DNA from: Lachnospiraceae bacterium
GTDB taxonomy: Bacteria > Bacillota > Clostridia > Lachnospirales > Lachnospiraceae
Length of the DNA stretch: 40,824 nt
Direction: 5' to 3'
NCBI GenBank assembly: GCA_015057955.1
Contig: SVDE01000010.1
Coordinates: 1 to 40,824, forward strand
Made by a program: the position numbers and the translations under genes. Numbering within the stretch: the stretch's first letter is position 1; each line of letters opens with the position of its first letter. The notes beneath the pieces were generated by a model. It made no database searches, had not been told where the DNA came from, and saw only the letters and a program-made list of their open reading frames with translations. This document shows positions 32,925-40,824 of the stretch, in pieces.

Positions 32925-33845
32925 ATGATCAGATCAATGGAAGAGCTGACGCAGGCAGCCTGCAGCACACCGGCTCTTAAGATGGCAGTCGCCTGCGCGG
33001 AAGATGCGCCGGTCCTTGATGCGGTGAAACATGCCTATGATAAAAACATCATCATCCCGGTGCTGATCGGGGATAAGCAGAAGATCTTCAAAGAGGCTGA
33101 AACTGCGGGCATAAGCATTGACAGCTGGGAGATCATTGATATCCCGGATAAAAAAGCAGCCTGTGAGGAGGCGGTACGGCTGGCAAGTGAAGGTAAGATC
33201 AGCCTGATAATGAAAGGCATGGTCGATACCTCCATAATAATGAAAGCTGTTCTGAACAAGGAGTATGGTCTGTATACAGGCGGTGTGCTCAGCCATGTCG
33301 GAGTCCTGGAAGTCGCAGGTTTTGACCGACTGTTTGCGATCACGGATTCAGCGATCAACATAGCGCCTGATCTGGATGCAAAAGTATCGATCATTAAAAA
33401 CGCAGTTGAAGTGGAGCATGCTCTGGGTAATGAAATGCCCAAGGTCGCGGCACTGTGCGCGGTCGAAAAGGTAAACCCGAAAATGGAGTGCACCCTTGAT
33501 GCTGCGAAGCTGGAAGAGATGAATAAGGAAGGCCTTATAACAGGATGCTTGATAGGCGGGCCTTTTGCACTGGATAATGCTGTGTCTAAAGAGGCAGCAG
33601 CGCATAAGGGCATTACAAGTCCGCTGGCAGGAAATGCTGATGTACTATTCGTTCCGGATCTGGAAGCAGGCAACTTGCTGATCAAGGCAATGGAGTATTT
33701 CGGACATGCCAGGAAAGCAGGAGTGATAATGGGAGCAAGGATCCCGATCGCGCTTACGAGCAGGGCAACCGCTCCGGAATCCAAGATGTACACGATCGCA
33801 ATATCAAAGCTTATCGCAACCCTCAAGGAGGCCAGAAATGCCTAA
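32925..33845 (+). CDS. ptb: Phosphate butyryltransferase
   Basis: The 306-residue protein is of the phosphate acetyl/butyryltransferase family. Typical segments are VLIGDKQKIF, LIMKGMVDTSIIMKAVL, GVLSHVGVLEV, ITDSAINIAPDL and the ending FGHARKAGVIMGARIPIALTSRA. It turns butyryl-CoA plus phosphate into butyryl-phosphate. Its length and its place 8 bp overlapping butyrate kinase support butyrate rather than acetate. Relatives accept other short acyl-CoAs, so a pathway-specific acyl group is possible. The ribosome site is AAAGGAG. Confidence 0.92.
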   Translation: MIRSMEELTQAACSTPALKMAVACAEDAPVLDAVKHAYDKNIIIPVLIGDKQKIFKEAETAGISIDSWEIIDIPDKKAACEEAVRLASEGKISLIMKGMVDTSIIMKAVLNKEYGLYTGGVLSHVGVLEVAGFDRLFAITDSAINIAPDLDAKVSIIKNAVEVEHALGNEMPKVAALCAVEKVNPKMECTLDAAKLEEMNKEGLITGCLIGGPFALDNAVSKEAAAHKGITSPLAGNADVLFVPDLEAGNLLIKAMEYFGHARKAGVIMGARIPIALTSRATAPESKMYTIAISKLIATLKEARNA

Positions 33846-34950
33846 GCAGATAATCGTTATCAATCCGGGCTCAACATCAACAAAGACTGCGATGTTTCTT
33901 GATTCAGAAAAGGTTTTTTCCATCAATGTGGAGCATGCAGCATCGGAATTGATGAAGTATAAAGAGATAGTGGACCAGCTGGATTTCAGAAAGGAAGCAA
34001 TCCTTAGCGCTCTTGAGAAAGAAAAGGCTGACATAAGAAAAACAGATGCATTTGCAGGCAGATGCACGGGACTGCTCCCCATGCCGGGCGGTGTTTATGA
34101 GGTTAATGATCTCATGTATCAACATGGAAGCATGGGCATAGGCAGCAGGCATCCCGGAAATCTGGGTCCCATGATCGCATTGGACTTCGCCCGCGAATAT
34201 GGCGGAAGGGCATTCTGCGTAAATCCGAGCACTGTAGATGAGTTTATACCCGAAGCCAGAGTGACCGGTCTGCAGGAGATGTTCCGCACCAGCAGAGGAC
34301 ATCCGCTGAACCAGAAGGAAGTGGCGATCCGTTTCGCGAAAAGCATCGGCAAAGACTATTCACAGGTCAATGTCGTTGTGGTGCACATGGGCGGCGGCAT
34401 TTCCGTCGGCGCGCACTGTAAGGGTAAGATCATTGATAATGTTGACTCAACAAGGGGAGAAGGACGCATGGCTCCGACAAGGACAGGCACGCTCCCGGCA
34501 GCTAACCTTATAGAGCTTTGTTTTTCAGGAAAATATACAGAGAAGCAGCTTTTGGACAAGGTCATGAAGACCGGCGGATGGATTGATCATCTGCAGACAG
34601 CTGACGCGATCGAAGTAGAAAAGCGCATCATAGCAGGTGACCGTTATGCCGAACTCATATTCAATGCAACCGGTTACCAGCTTGCAAAAGACATAGCTGC
34701 CATGGCAGCAGTCATGGACGGAGAAGTGGACGCCATACTTCTTACAGGGGGTATCGCTTACTCCGAGAGGATGGTAAACATCATAAAGAAAAAGACATCA
34801 TTCATCGCGCCGGTTGTTGTATTTGCCGGCGAATATGAGATGGAAGGGCTTGCCTCGGGAGCACTCCGTGTGCTCGAGGGGCTTGAAGAGCCTTTATCCT
34901 ATACAGGGGAACCTGTATTTAAGGGTTTTGAAGAACTGTTTCGGGAGTAA
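33838..34950 (+). CDS. buk: Butyrate kinase
   Basis: The 370-residue protein is an ASKHA-fold acyl kinase of the Buk type. It starts with the phosphate loop INPGSTSTKT (8-17) and has VVHMGGGISVGAHCKGKIIDN, DSTRGEGRMAPTRTG and ILLTGGIAYSE. It converts butyryl-phosphate and ADP to butyrate and ATP, the energy-yielding end of the pathway. The start overlaps the ptb stop by 8 bp. A symporter gene follows 5 bp later, so substrate uptake and energy capture are on one message. Confidence 0.93.
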   Translation: MPKQIIVINPGSTSTKTAMFLDSEKVFSINVEHAASELMKYKEIVDQLDFRKEAILSALEKEKADIRKTDAFAGRCTGLLPMPGGVYEVNDLMYQHGSMGIGSRHPGNLGPMIALDFAREYGGRAFCVNPSTVDEFIPEARVTGLQEMFRTSRGHPLNQKEVAIRFAKSIGKDYSQVNVVVVHMGGGISVGAHCKGKIIDNVDSTRGEGRMAPTRTGTLPAANLIELCFSGKYTEKQLLDKVMKTGGWIDHLQTADAIEVEKRIIAGDRYAELIFNATGYQLAKDIAAMAAVMDGEVDAILLTGGIAYSERMVNIIKKKTSFIAPVVVFAGEYEMEGLASGALRVLEGLEEPLSYTGEPVFKGFEELFRE

Positions 34951-34955
34951 ATGTA

Positions 34956-36341
34956 ATGTCAGTCGGACATATCATCGGAATTATCATAACGTTTTTGCTT
35001 ATCCTGGCGGTAAGCTACTTTTCGGGAAGAAAAGTAAAAAGCGGAGCGGATTTTGACTCTGCCGGGGGAAAAGCATCCGCCGGCATAGTCATGGGCGCCA
35101 TACTTGGCACACTTGTGGGAGGATCGTCAACAGTAGGAACCGCGCAGCTTGCCTACACATACGGCATGAGCGCATGGTGGTTCACGCTTGGGGGAGGCAT
35201 AGCATGCCTTCTGCTTGCGATCTTCTTCATAAAACCGATAAGGGCGTCCAAGGCGGTCACTCTGGTTGGCATCATATCCGGAACATACGGTGAGAAAGCC
35301 GGGATGGCGGCATCCATACTGTCATCCATAGGAACATTCATTAATATCATTTCCCAGCTGATCGCGGCAACCGCCATAATAGAGATCATATTCCCGAATA
35401 TCGGGCTGGCTGTTGCGGTGGCGATAGCAGTTGTACTGATGACGATATATGTGATCTTTGGCGGAATGCTGAGCGTCGGCAGTGTAGGACTGGTAAAACT
35501 GATCCTGCTCTTTATCGCTGTTATCGCAGGCGCTGCAGTTGTGCTTTACCACAGCAACGGCATATCCCTTTTATGGAACAGCCTGGATCATGGCAAATAT
35601 TTTAATCTGTTCGCAAGAGGTGTGGGAGTGGACGGAGGAGCAGGCCTGTCGCTGATCCTGGGCGTATTTTCAACCCAGAGCTATGCGCAGGCGATCCTTA
35701 TGGGAAAGACTGACCGTACGGCACAGCGCGGCGCGATATTAAGTGCGGCGCTTATCCCTCTGATCGGCATAGGAGGAATACTGATCGGACAGTACATGCG
35801 GGTAACTGTGCCGGACCTTGCCTCGCCCAAGATGGCGTTCCCGATGTTCATCACTCAGCACATGCCTCCGGTCCTTGCAGGCGTGATCCTGGCAACGCTC
35901 ATAATCACGGTAGTCGGCACAGGGGCAGGACTTTCACTCGGTATCTGTACCGTCATCAACAGGGATATCGTCAAAAAGCGTACTCACAGGTTTGACGATC
36001 CGAAAAAGAACCTGGTATTTTCCAGGCTGCTGATCCTTGGGATCCTTATCCTTGCAGGCATTTTATGCATCTGCCCGATAGGTGATGTCATACTGAATTT
36101 CGCATTTATGTCCATGGGTCTTCGCGGCGCGGTCATATTCATCCCTCTTTGCTGCGCGCTGTGGCTGAAAGACAAAGTAGACTCACGCTGGATACTGGTC
36201 TCCATAATAGTCAGCCCGATCATTGTGCTTGTATTCGGGCTGCTTAAGATACTGCCGTTTGACGCTCTGTTCATCGGCATCCTGTTTGCTGTGATCGCAT
36301 GTGCCATAGGTTATTTTCAGGCAAAAAAGAAAAGAGGATAA
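34956..36341 (+). CDS. Sodium:solute symporter family transporter
   Basis: The 461-residue protein has about 12-13 membrane segments and the SSS-family pattern: an early FSGRKVKSGADF after the first segment, GAILGTLVGGSSTVGTAQLAY (the unwound first core helix), VIFGGMLSVG and GVFSTQSYAQAILMGKTDR. It would bring in a solute with sodium. It follows buk by 5 bp in the ptb-buk operon, so a likely substrate is the aromatic or short-chain acid used by the pathway (inference). It ends 6 bp before the convergent acetate kinase gene. Confidence 0.88.
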   Translation: MSVGHIIGIIITFLLILAVSYFSGRKVKSGADFDSAGGKASAGIVMGAILGTLVGGSSTVGTAQLAYTYGMSAWWFTLGGGIACLLLAIFFIKPIRASKAVTLVGIISGTYGEKAGMAASILSSIGTFINIISQLIAATAIIEIIFPNIGLAVAVAIAVVLMTIYVIFGGMLSVGSVGLVKLILLFIAVIAGAAVVLYHSNGISLLWNSLDHGKYFNLFARGVGVDGGAGLSLILGVFSTQSYAQAILMGKTDRTAQRGAILSAALIPLIGIGGILIGQYMRVTVPDLASPKMAFPMFITQHMPPVLAGVILATLIITVVGTGAGLSLGICTVINRDIVKKRTHRFDDPKKNLVFSRLLILGILILAGILCICPIGDVILNFAFMSMGLRGAVIFIPLCCALWLKDKVDSRWILVSIIVSPIIVLVFGLLKILPFDALFIGILFAVIACAIGYFQAKKKRG

Positions 36342-36347
36342 GGCAGG

Positions 36348-37538
36348 TCAATCCACCCGGCACCGGAATGTCTTGCGTGCTACTCCGAGTTCTTCATTGG
36401 CAGGTATCACAAGCACACGCACCTTTGAGTCAGGCGCGGAGAGCTGCAGCAAGCCTTTGCCGAGCTCATCAGGCTGCTCAGCCATCTTTATGCCCAGATG
36501 TGCGACCTGGCGGCAGACTTCCTGCCTGACAGAGCTGTCATTCTCGCCTATTCCGGCTGTAAATACCAGATTATCCAGACCGCCCAGTTCGGCATAAAAT
36601 GCGCCGATGTATTTTACGATGCCGTTGATAAAATGCCTGATGGCAAGGCCGGCTCTCTCATTGCCTTCCTTTTCTGCTTCACGCAGTTCTCTCATGTCAT
36701 TGCTCACCCCGGAGATGCCAAGAAGGCCGCCCTGTTTTTCAAGACCGTACAGGATCTCCTCATCCGTGAACCCTCTGTTTTTCAGGAACGGGAATACATA
36801 AGCATCAATGTCACCGCATCTGTTTGCGTGGCAGATGCCGTTCTGCAGTGACAATCCGAAAGTTGTATCCACGCTCTTTCCGTCTTCTATCGCGCAAAGT
36901 GAACAGCTGCCGCCGAGATGGCAGGATATGGTCCTGCCGGTACTGCCAAAGAGCTCCGTAAGTGTCTCTGCGACATAACTGTGGGAGGCACCGTGGTAGC
37001 CCATGCGGCGGAATCCGTATTTTTCAAGCCATTCATACGGCACAGCATAAAGTGTTCTCTCAGCGGGTATGGTCTCATGGAATGCGGTCTCAAATACTCC
37101 GACGAGCACTGCGTCAGGAAGGAGAGCCCTGAAATGTCTTACAGCCTCCAGATAGGGACCGTTGTGGGCAGGCGCTACATCAAGAAACTCCTGCATCTTT
37201 TCTTCAACAGCTTCATCTATGACTGCCACGCCATATCCCGGCGCAAGGACAGTCTTGAATCCCACGCGGCTTATCTTTCTTATGTCATCTAAAACGCCGA
37301 GTTCACTGTCAGCGCTGAGCATGCAGTCCAGGAACATCTTTATTCCCTCGGTATAAGTGGGGATATCCGTCTTCTCTGTGTGATAATAACCTCCGGCAGG
37401 AGTTTTATATGTGAAAATGCCGTTGTCTTTGCGCCCTATGCGCTCAACTTTGGCTTCTGCCATCACATGTTCAGACGGCATTTCAAATAATTTGAATTTC
37501 AGGGATGTGCTTCCGGCGTTGCATACGAGTAAATACAT
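36348..37538 (-). CDS. Divergent acetate kinase
   Basis: The 396-residue protein is an acetate-kinase family acyl kinase: the start MYLLVCNAGSTSLKFKLF has Asn7, and later parts include GYHGASHSYVAE, NRCGDIDAYVF and VFTAGIGENDSSVR. It should make acetate and ATP from acetyl-phosphate. Family blocks that are usually strongly kept are altered: HLGGSCSLCAIEDGKSVDT in place of the common HLGNGAS form, and a Cys-rich ANRCGD in place of TRSGD. Substrate could thus be another acyl-phosphate. I chose ATG 37538 because AAAGGA lies seven bases upstream; an ATG 12 codons earlier has no good site. No phosphotransacetylase partner is adjacent. Confidence 0.82.
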   Translation of the reverse strand: MYLLVCNAGSTSLKFKLFEMPSEHVMAEAKVERIGRKDNGIFTYKTPAGGYYHTEKTDIPTYTEGIKMFLDCMLSADSELGVLDDIRKISRVGFKTVLAPGYGVAVIDEAVEEKMQEFLDVAPAHNGPYLEAVRHFRALLPDAVLVGVFETAFHETIPAERTLYAVPYEWLEKYGFRRMGYHGASHSYVAETLTELFGSTGRTISCHLGGSCSLCAIEDGKSVDTTFGLSLQNGICHANRCGDIDAYVFPFLKNRGFTDEEILYGLEKQGGLLGISGVSNDMRELREAEKEGNERAGLAIRHFINGIVKYIGAFYAELGGLDNLVFTAGIGENDSSVRQEVCRQVAHLGIKMAEQPDELGKGLLQLSAPDSKVRVLVIPANEELGVARKTFRCRVD

Positions 37539-37631
37539 AGTCTGTCCTTTCTTTTGCAGATCATTTTTTTTCATTTACCATACTGCAATTAATATGACAG
37601 TTTCAGGAAACATTACCGCAATCTGCAGGTG

Positions 37632-37644
37632 CTTGTTGTATAAT
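37632..37644 (+). promoter_or_regulatory. CTTGTTGTATAAT promoter-like motif (copy 4)
   Basis: TATAAT lies at 37639-37644, 45 bp before the acetyltransferase ATG, preceded by CTTGTTG exactly as in copies 2 and 3. No TTGACA-like box is at the usual distance. Confidence 0.6.
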
Positions 37645-37688
37645 AAAAACAGAATATATTTATAATATCAGGAGCTGCGAAGAACGCC

Positions 37689-38246
37689 ATGACAGAAAAA
37701 GAAAAAATGCTTGATCAGATGATCTATGACGCTAATCATGACGAGGAATTGAAAAAAGAATTATTGCGGGCTAAAGAGCTCTGTTATGACTACAATCATC
37801 TCCGCCCTTCTGATGAAGAGCATCAGCAGGAACTCATGAAGCAGCTGCTGGGCAAAATAAAAGGGACATTTACCATAGTCGCTCCGTTCTGGTGCGACTA
37901 TGGTTTCAACATTGAGATAGGCGATAATTTCTTCGCAAATCATAATACTGTGATCCTTGACGGAGGTAAGGTGACATTCGGGGATAATGTGTTCATCGGT
38001 CCCGACTGCGGGTTCCATACTGCCGGGCACCCGATCGATCATGAGACAAGAAATGCCGGGCTCGAATATGCTTATCCGATCACCGTGGGCGATAACGTCT
38101 GGATCGGCGCAGGCGTTCATGTTATGCCCGGAGTCACGATCGGAAGCAATGTTGTGATAGGCGGCGGCAGTGTTGTTGTGAAAGACATACCTGATAATTG
38201 TATGGCAGCAGGAAATCCGTGCAGGGTTATCCGCCCGATAAATTAA
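37689..38246 (+). CDS. Maltose O-acetyltransferase-like (left-handed beta-helix) protein
   Basis: The 185-residue protein has the N-terminal helical cap of the Maa/NodL type (MTEKEKMLDQMIYDANHDEEL region) and then hexapeptide repeats forming a left-handed beta-helix. The catalytic His lies in DCGFHTAGHPID, and PGVTIGSNVVIGGGSVVVKDIP is near the end. Such enzymes acetylate sugars such as maltose or galactoside with acetyl-CoA as trimers. The length fits the family. It stands alone with its own TATAAT motif. Confidence 0.9.
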   Translation: MTEKEKMLDQMIYDANHDEELKKELLRAKELCYDYNHLRPSDEEHQQELMKQLLGKIKGTFTIVAPFWCDYGFNIEIGDNFFANHNTVILDGGKVTFGDNVFIGPDCGFHTAGHPIDHETRNAGLEYAYPITVGDNVWIGAGVHVMPGVTIGSNVVIGGGSVVVKDIPDNCMAAGNPCRVIRPIN

Positions 38247-38304
38247 GTTTTAACTAAGGAATGCTCCGTATAGTTGTATGAAAAATACAATTAAGGAGCA
38301 GATA

Positions 38305-39312
38305 ATGAAACAAAAGAGAAAACTGATACTGGACGCTGTGCTTGCAGCGCTGCTGATACTGCTGATGTGTTATTCCTTTACGGGAGGATTGCTGCACGAA
38401 ATACTTGGCATCACTATTATTGCCGGATTCATAGTACATGTGTTCATCAACAGAAAATACTATGGGGCAGCCATCCGCGCGATCAGGAGAAAGAAATGCA
38501 GCACAAAGAACAAGATCGCATTTGCCGTCAATATTATCCTGCCTGTCGATGCGGTCATTATGCTTGTCAGTTCATTTGCCATCTCACATGATCTGTTCCC
38601 GGGGATCAGCAAGACATTTGGAGCTTATAACAGCTGGGTCGCAGTACATGTAATATGCGCCGTCATACTGCTGATATGTGTACTGGTTCATGTATGCATG
38701 CATCTGAAAATGTTCACGGGAATGATCAAAAAAGCTGTTAAAAGTCCTAAAGTAGTTATGGCTTGGCGGGCCGGATCGCGTATAACAGCAGTGATCCTGG
38801 CCATTCTCGTAATTAAAGTCAGCATTGATAATGTGATCTATGCTGCCGAAAACATACAAGCGGCCGGCAGTTATTCCAAACAGGCAGAGGTGCAGATGAC
38901 CGCCAGTGCGGAAAAGGAGATCGAGACCACAGTAGAGGTGCCTACCTCGGTAGAAACGCCTACCTCAGCAGAAACGCCAACAACATCATCAGAAGATGAA
39001 GAAGACAGTTATGTAACCGAAGACGACGAAGAGAGCTATGTAGCCGAAGATGACGAAGACAGCTATGCAGCCGAAGACGACGATGAGGACTGGAAGGCCG
39101 AGGAAGCATATTACGAGGAAGAGACAGAGGAGTACTATAACGAGCCGGATCCGGAACCTCAGGAGCCTGAGATGACACTTGCCGATTTCCTGGGTTCGAT
39201 GAACTGTTCAGGATGCGGAAAACACTGCAGTCTGCTGTCACCGCGCTGTGGAAAGGGTGAGAGTCAGGCAGAGCAGGCAACATATGAGTATAACGAGATT
39301 TATGGTGTCTGA
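38305..39312 (+). CDS. DUF4405-like membrane protein with acidic repeat tail and Cys-rich end
   Basis: The 335-residue protein has three parts. Residues 1-180 hold four to five membrane helices with His residues within or near them (GGLLHEILG, IVHVFIN, VHVICAV, VHVCMHLKM), the pattern of DUF4405, possibly heme-binding. A linker with PTSVET/PTSAET repeats leads to a strongly acidic stretch with three nine-residue repeats of the type E-D/E-S-Y-x-A/T-E-D-D. The end has a Cys cluster, NCSGCGKHC and later RCGKG, that could bind metal. I chose ATG 38305 because AAGGAG lies six bases upstream; an ATG nine codons earlier has no site. This may be a redox or metal-handling membrane protein; function unknown. 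Confidence 0.7.
   Translation: MKQKRKLILDAVLAALLILLMCYSFTGGLLHEILGITIIAGFIVHVFINRKYYGAAIRAIRRKKCSTKNKIAFAVNIILPVDAVIMLVSSFAISHDLFPGISKTFGAYNSWVAVHVICAVILLICVLVHVCMHLKMFTGMIKKAVKSPKVVMAWRAGSRITAVILAILVIKVSIDNVIYAAENIQAAGSYSKQAEVQMTASAEKEIETTVEVPTSVETPTSAETPTTSSEDEEDSYVTEDDEESYVAEDDEDSYAAEDDDEDWKAEEAYYEEETEEYYNEPDPEPQEPEMTLADFLGSMNCSGCGKHCSLLSPRCGKGESQAEQATYEYNEIYGV
38941..39081 (+). repeat. In-frame tandem repeats in the DUF4405-like gene
   Basis: Two 18-bp units (38941-38976) encode Pro-Thr-Ser-Val/Ala-Glu-Thr. Three 27-bp units (39001-39027, 39028-39054, 39055-39081) encode the acidic Ser-Tyr repeats. Copies differ mostly by single bases, so repeat number could vary between strains. Confidence 0.85.
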
Positions 39313-40246
39313 AACAAGTAATAGAGAAACAAAATACAACATCCATCCTGATTTCAAACTGCTCTCAGCGATACATCCTCCGTTGAACCGTAAGACGATC
39401 CCGCGGATCCAGAAGATGATGGGGCTTTTGTATCACGGACAGAGATCCGGATCTAAGGTTAAGGTTGAGCATTTACGGATACCTGCGGGGGAAGGCCGTA
39501 CTGTCAAGGCATTGCTGTATACGCCTAAAAGGGAAAAAGTACAGGGCGGACTTCTGTACTGTCATGGCGGCGGCTACGCATTTCCTGCAGCTCCGTATCA
39601 GTACAGGCTTGCGCGCATATATGCCGAAAGGGCAGGATGCTGTGTGCTGTTTCCCGATTACAGACTTGCACCGGGGCATCCGTTTCCCGCAGCTGCAGAG
39701 GACTGCTTTGCTGCCTACAGATGGCTCACAAGCCGGTCTGAAGGCCTTCCCGTGGCAGTGGGAGGAGACAGTGCGGGAGGTACGCTCGCAATGGCGGTAT
39801 GCCTGATGGCAATTGATGAAAAGCTCCCGGTTCCATGTGCCCAGCTGCTGACATATCCGGCAGTCGGGAATTGCGGTGAAACCGAATCAGTCCGTCTTTA
39901 TACCGACACTCCGATGTGCAACACAAAAGACATGGACACTTACGGTGAATGGTATGTGCAGGATGAGTCTGCAGGAAAGCTTAAATACCGCTCGCCGATA
40001 GAAGCAGATTCATTTGAAGGAATTCCGGAGACATATATAGAGACAGCAGAATTTGACTGCCTAAGAGATGGCGCGGTAATATATGCAGATAAGCTGCGTG
40101 AGATCGGGATCCCGGTGGAACTGCACAATACAAAAGGCACCATTCATGGCTATGACATGGCTCTGAAGAGCAGTATTGTAAAAGATCTGGTCGGAAAAAG
40201 AATAGGATTTCTAAAGAAAGCATTCGGCGTTTCTTCAGTGGCTTAA
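39302..40246 (+). CDS. Alpha/beta hydrolase, hormone-sensitive-lipase-type esterase
   Basis: The 314-residue protein is an HSL-family esterase. It has the oxyanion motif HGGGYAF, the nucleophile elbow GDSAGG, and late Asp and His positions (TAEFDCLRDG and TIHGYDM). It should hydrolyse short acyl or aryl esters in the cytoplasm. The start is uncertain: ATG 39302 overlaps the previous gene by 11 bp, and ATG 39284 is also in frame; both have weak ribosome sites. In this setting an ester of a phenolic acid is a possible substrate, but no sequence feature shows that. Its end overlaps the convergent Sel1 gene by 12 bp. Confidence 0.88.
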   Translation: MVSETSNRETKYNIHPDFKLLSAIHPPLNRKTIPRIQKMMGLLYHGQRSGSKVKVEHLRIPAGEGRTVKALLYTPKREKVQGGLLYCHGGGYAFPAAPYQYRLARIYAERAGCCVLFPDYRLAPGHPFPAAAEDCFAAYRWLTSRSEGLPVAVGGDSAGGTLAMAVCLMAIDEKLPVPCAQLLTYPAVGNCGETESVRLYTDTPMCNTKDMDTYGEWYVQDESAGKLKYRSPIEADSFEGIPETYIETAEFDCLRDGAVIYADKLREIGIPVELHNTKGTIHGYDMALKSSIVKDLVGKRIGFLKKAFGVSSVA

Positions 40247-40824
40247 ACGTTCGATATCCGCTTCAGCATCTGCCCATCCAAGCTCGGCGGCGCGCTTATA
40301 CCATTCAAGGGCAGCATCTTTCGTTCCGTAATTATTCTCCGTGCACCAGCCCACCATGTATGCAGCCTCTCCCTCGCCTGCGTCGGCAGCTTTTCTGTAC
40401 CAGTAATATGCCATCTCCGGGTCTTCTTCAACTCCGTAGCCGAACTGGTACATGCGGCCTATGTTGTACATTGGGATCTCATATTCATATCGGAACAGCT
40501 TTTCCTGTTCGGTTTCCATTGAAGCATCATTTGCAAGGCCTTTTTCTGCAAGCTTCATTTCCCATTCAAATGCCTTTGAGTAATCCTGGTCAGTACCGGT
40601 TCCCAAAAGATAGCACATGGCCAGGGCATGGATAGCGATATCGTTGTCTTTCAATGCAGCCTTTTCATACCATTCAAAAGCTTTCTGCGGGTCTGCGGCG
40701 GTGCCTGCGCCTTTTTCATAGTATGCTGCAAGACTCAGCATTGCGTCGGAATTGCCGGCTTCAGCAGCCTTCTGCGCCCAGAAAAAAGCCTGCTCATCAT
40801 CAACGGGAGTTCCGGTCCCTTCGG
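40235..40824 (-). CDS. Sel1-repeat protein, 5' end beyond the window
   Basis: The minus-strand frame runs open to the window edge, so the start is not seen; 196 codons are visible. It has four to five Sel1-like (SLR) helical repeats of about 36 residues, with signatures such as AMLSLAAYYEKGAGTAADPQKAFEWYEKAA and AAYMVGWCTENNYGTKDAALEWYKRAAELG broken up by an insertion around the third repeat. Such repeats form a superhelix for protein-protein contacts. No partner can be named. Confidence 0.88.
   Translation of the reverse strand, partial: EGTGTPVDDEQAFFWAQKAAEAGNSDAMLSLAAYYEKGAGTAADPQKAFEWYEKAALKDNDIAIHALAMCYLLGTGTDQDYSKAFEWEMKLAEKGLANDASMETEQEKLFRYEYEIPMYNIGRMYQFGYGVEEDPEMAYYWYRKAADAGEGEAAYMVGWCTENNYGTKDAALEWYKRAAELGWADAEADIERLSH

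Noticed and set aside
33035-33826. Long minus-strand open frame opposite ptb
   Set aside because: It is the antisense shadow of a clear Ptb gene and shows low-complexity, non-family composition.
38941-39081. CRISPR or other direct-repeat array
   Set aside because: The repeats are in frame, contiguous without spacers and code for an acidic protein tract.

Overview
The window reads as chromosome of a strictly anaerobic, Gram-positive, Lachnospiraceae-like Clostridia. The reasons are the phosphate butyryltransferase/butyrate kinase pair, Etf and ferredoxin-type redox proteins, lipoproteins with lipoboxes, strong AAGGAG-type ribosome binding sites, and aldo/keto reductases with Fe-S tails. GC content is moderate by eye. 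I see no rRNA, tRNA, CRISPR array, phage or intact insertion sequence.

Positions 1-5900 are a mixed + strand run: a lipoprotein phosphatase, an Imm32-type small protein, an APH-like kinase, a decayed GH3 glycosidase, an ASCH protein, two genes of unknown function and an ACT-domain protein. Positions 5980-8280 are a complete polar amino-acid ABC transporter (binding protein, permease, ATPase) closed by a strong terminator. Positions 8290-16340 are an accessory patchwork. It holds a REP-like palindrome, a truncated flavoprotein, VanZ, cardiolipin synthase, acetyltransferases, a PepSY remnant, a broken glycosyltransferase, a ferredoxin-tailed aldo/keto reductase and a PAP2/XRE pair.

Positions 16350-36340 are the metabolic core. 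A minus-strand operon (PocR-AraC regulator, MATE exporter, Fe-S aldo/keto reductase, lactonase-fold protein) diverges from a + operon. That + operon encodes a methyl-tetrahydrofolate:corrinoid methyltransferase, EtfB, and a single polypeptide joining EtfA to a methylenetetrahydrofolate reductase (MetF) domain. A homocysteine-methyltransferase-type protein follows. Next comes a two-subunit molybdopterin enzyme of the pyrogallol-phloroglucinol transhydroxylase type with a thiolase, a MerR/GyrI-like regulator, a metal-dependent cyclase-family hydrolase resembling the one that opens dihydrophloroglucinol, then Ptb, Buk and a sodium:solute symporter. Read together (inference), this looks like part of a pathway that takes methyl groups from methoxylated substrates into folate, rearranges and opens a polyhydroxylated ring, and turns the acyl-CoA products into butyrate with ATP formation. 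Phloroglucinol reductase, the later dehydrogenase and lyase, the corrinoid protein and a substrate-specific O-demethylase are not in the window, so this assignment is partial. A methionine-synthesis role for the methyltransferase, MetF and homocysteine-methyltransferase genes is the main alternative.

Positions 36340-40824 carry a divergent acetate kinase, a maltose-acetyltransferase-like protein, a DUF4405-like membrane protein with an acidic repeat tail, an HSL-type esterase and a Sel1-repeat protein cut by the window edge.

The most unusual items are the EtfA-MetF fusion, the structured leader and MerR-type promoter in front of the molybdoenzyme, and a 13-base motif ending in TATAAT that recurs upstream of four unrelated genes.
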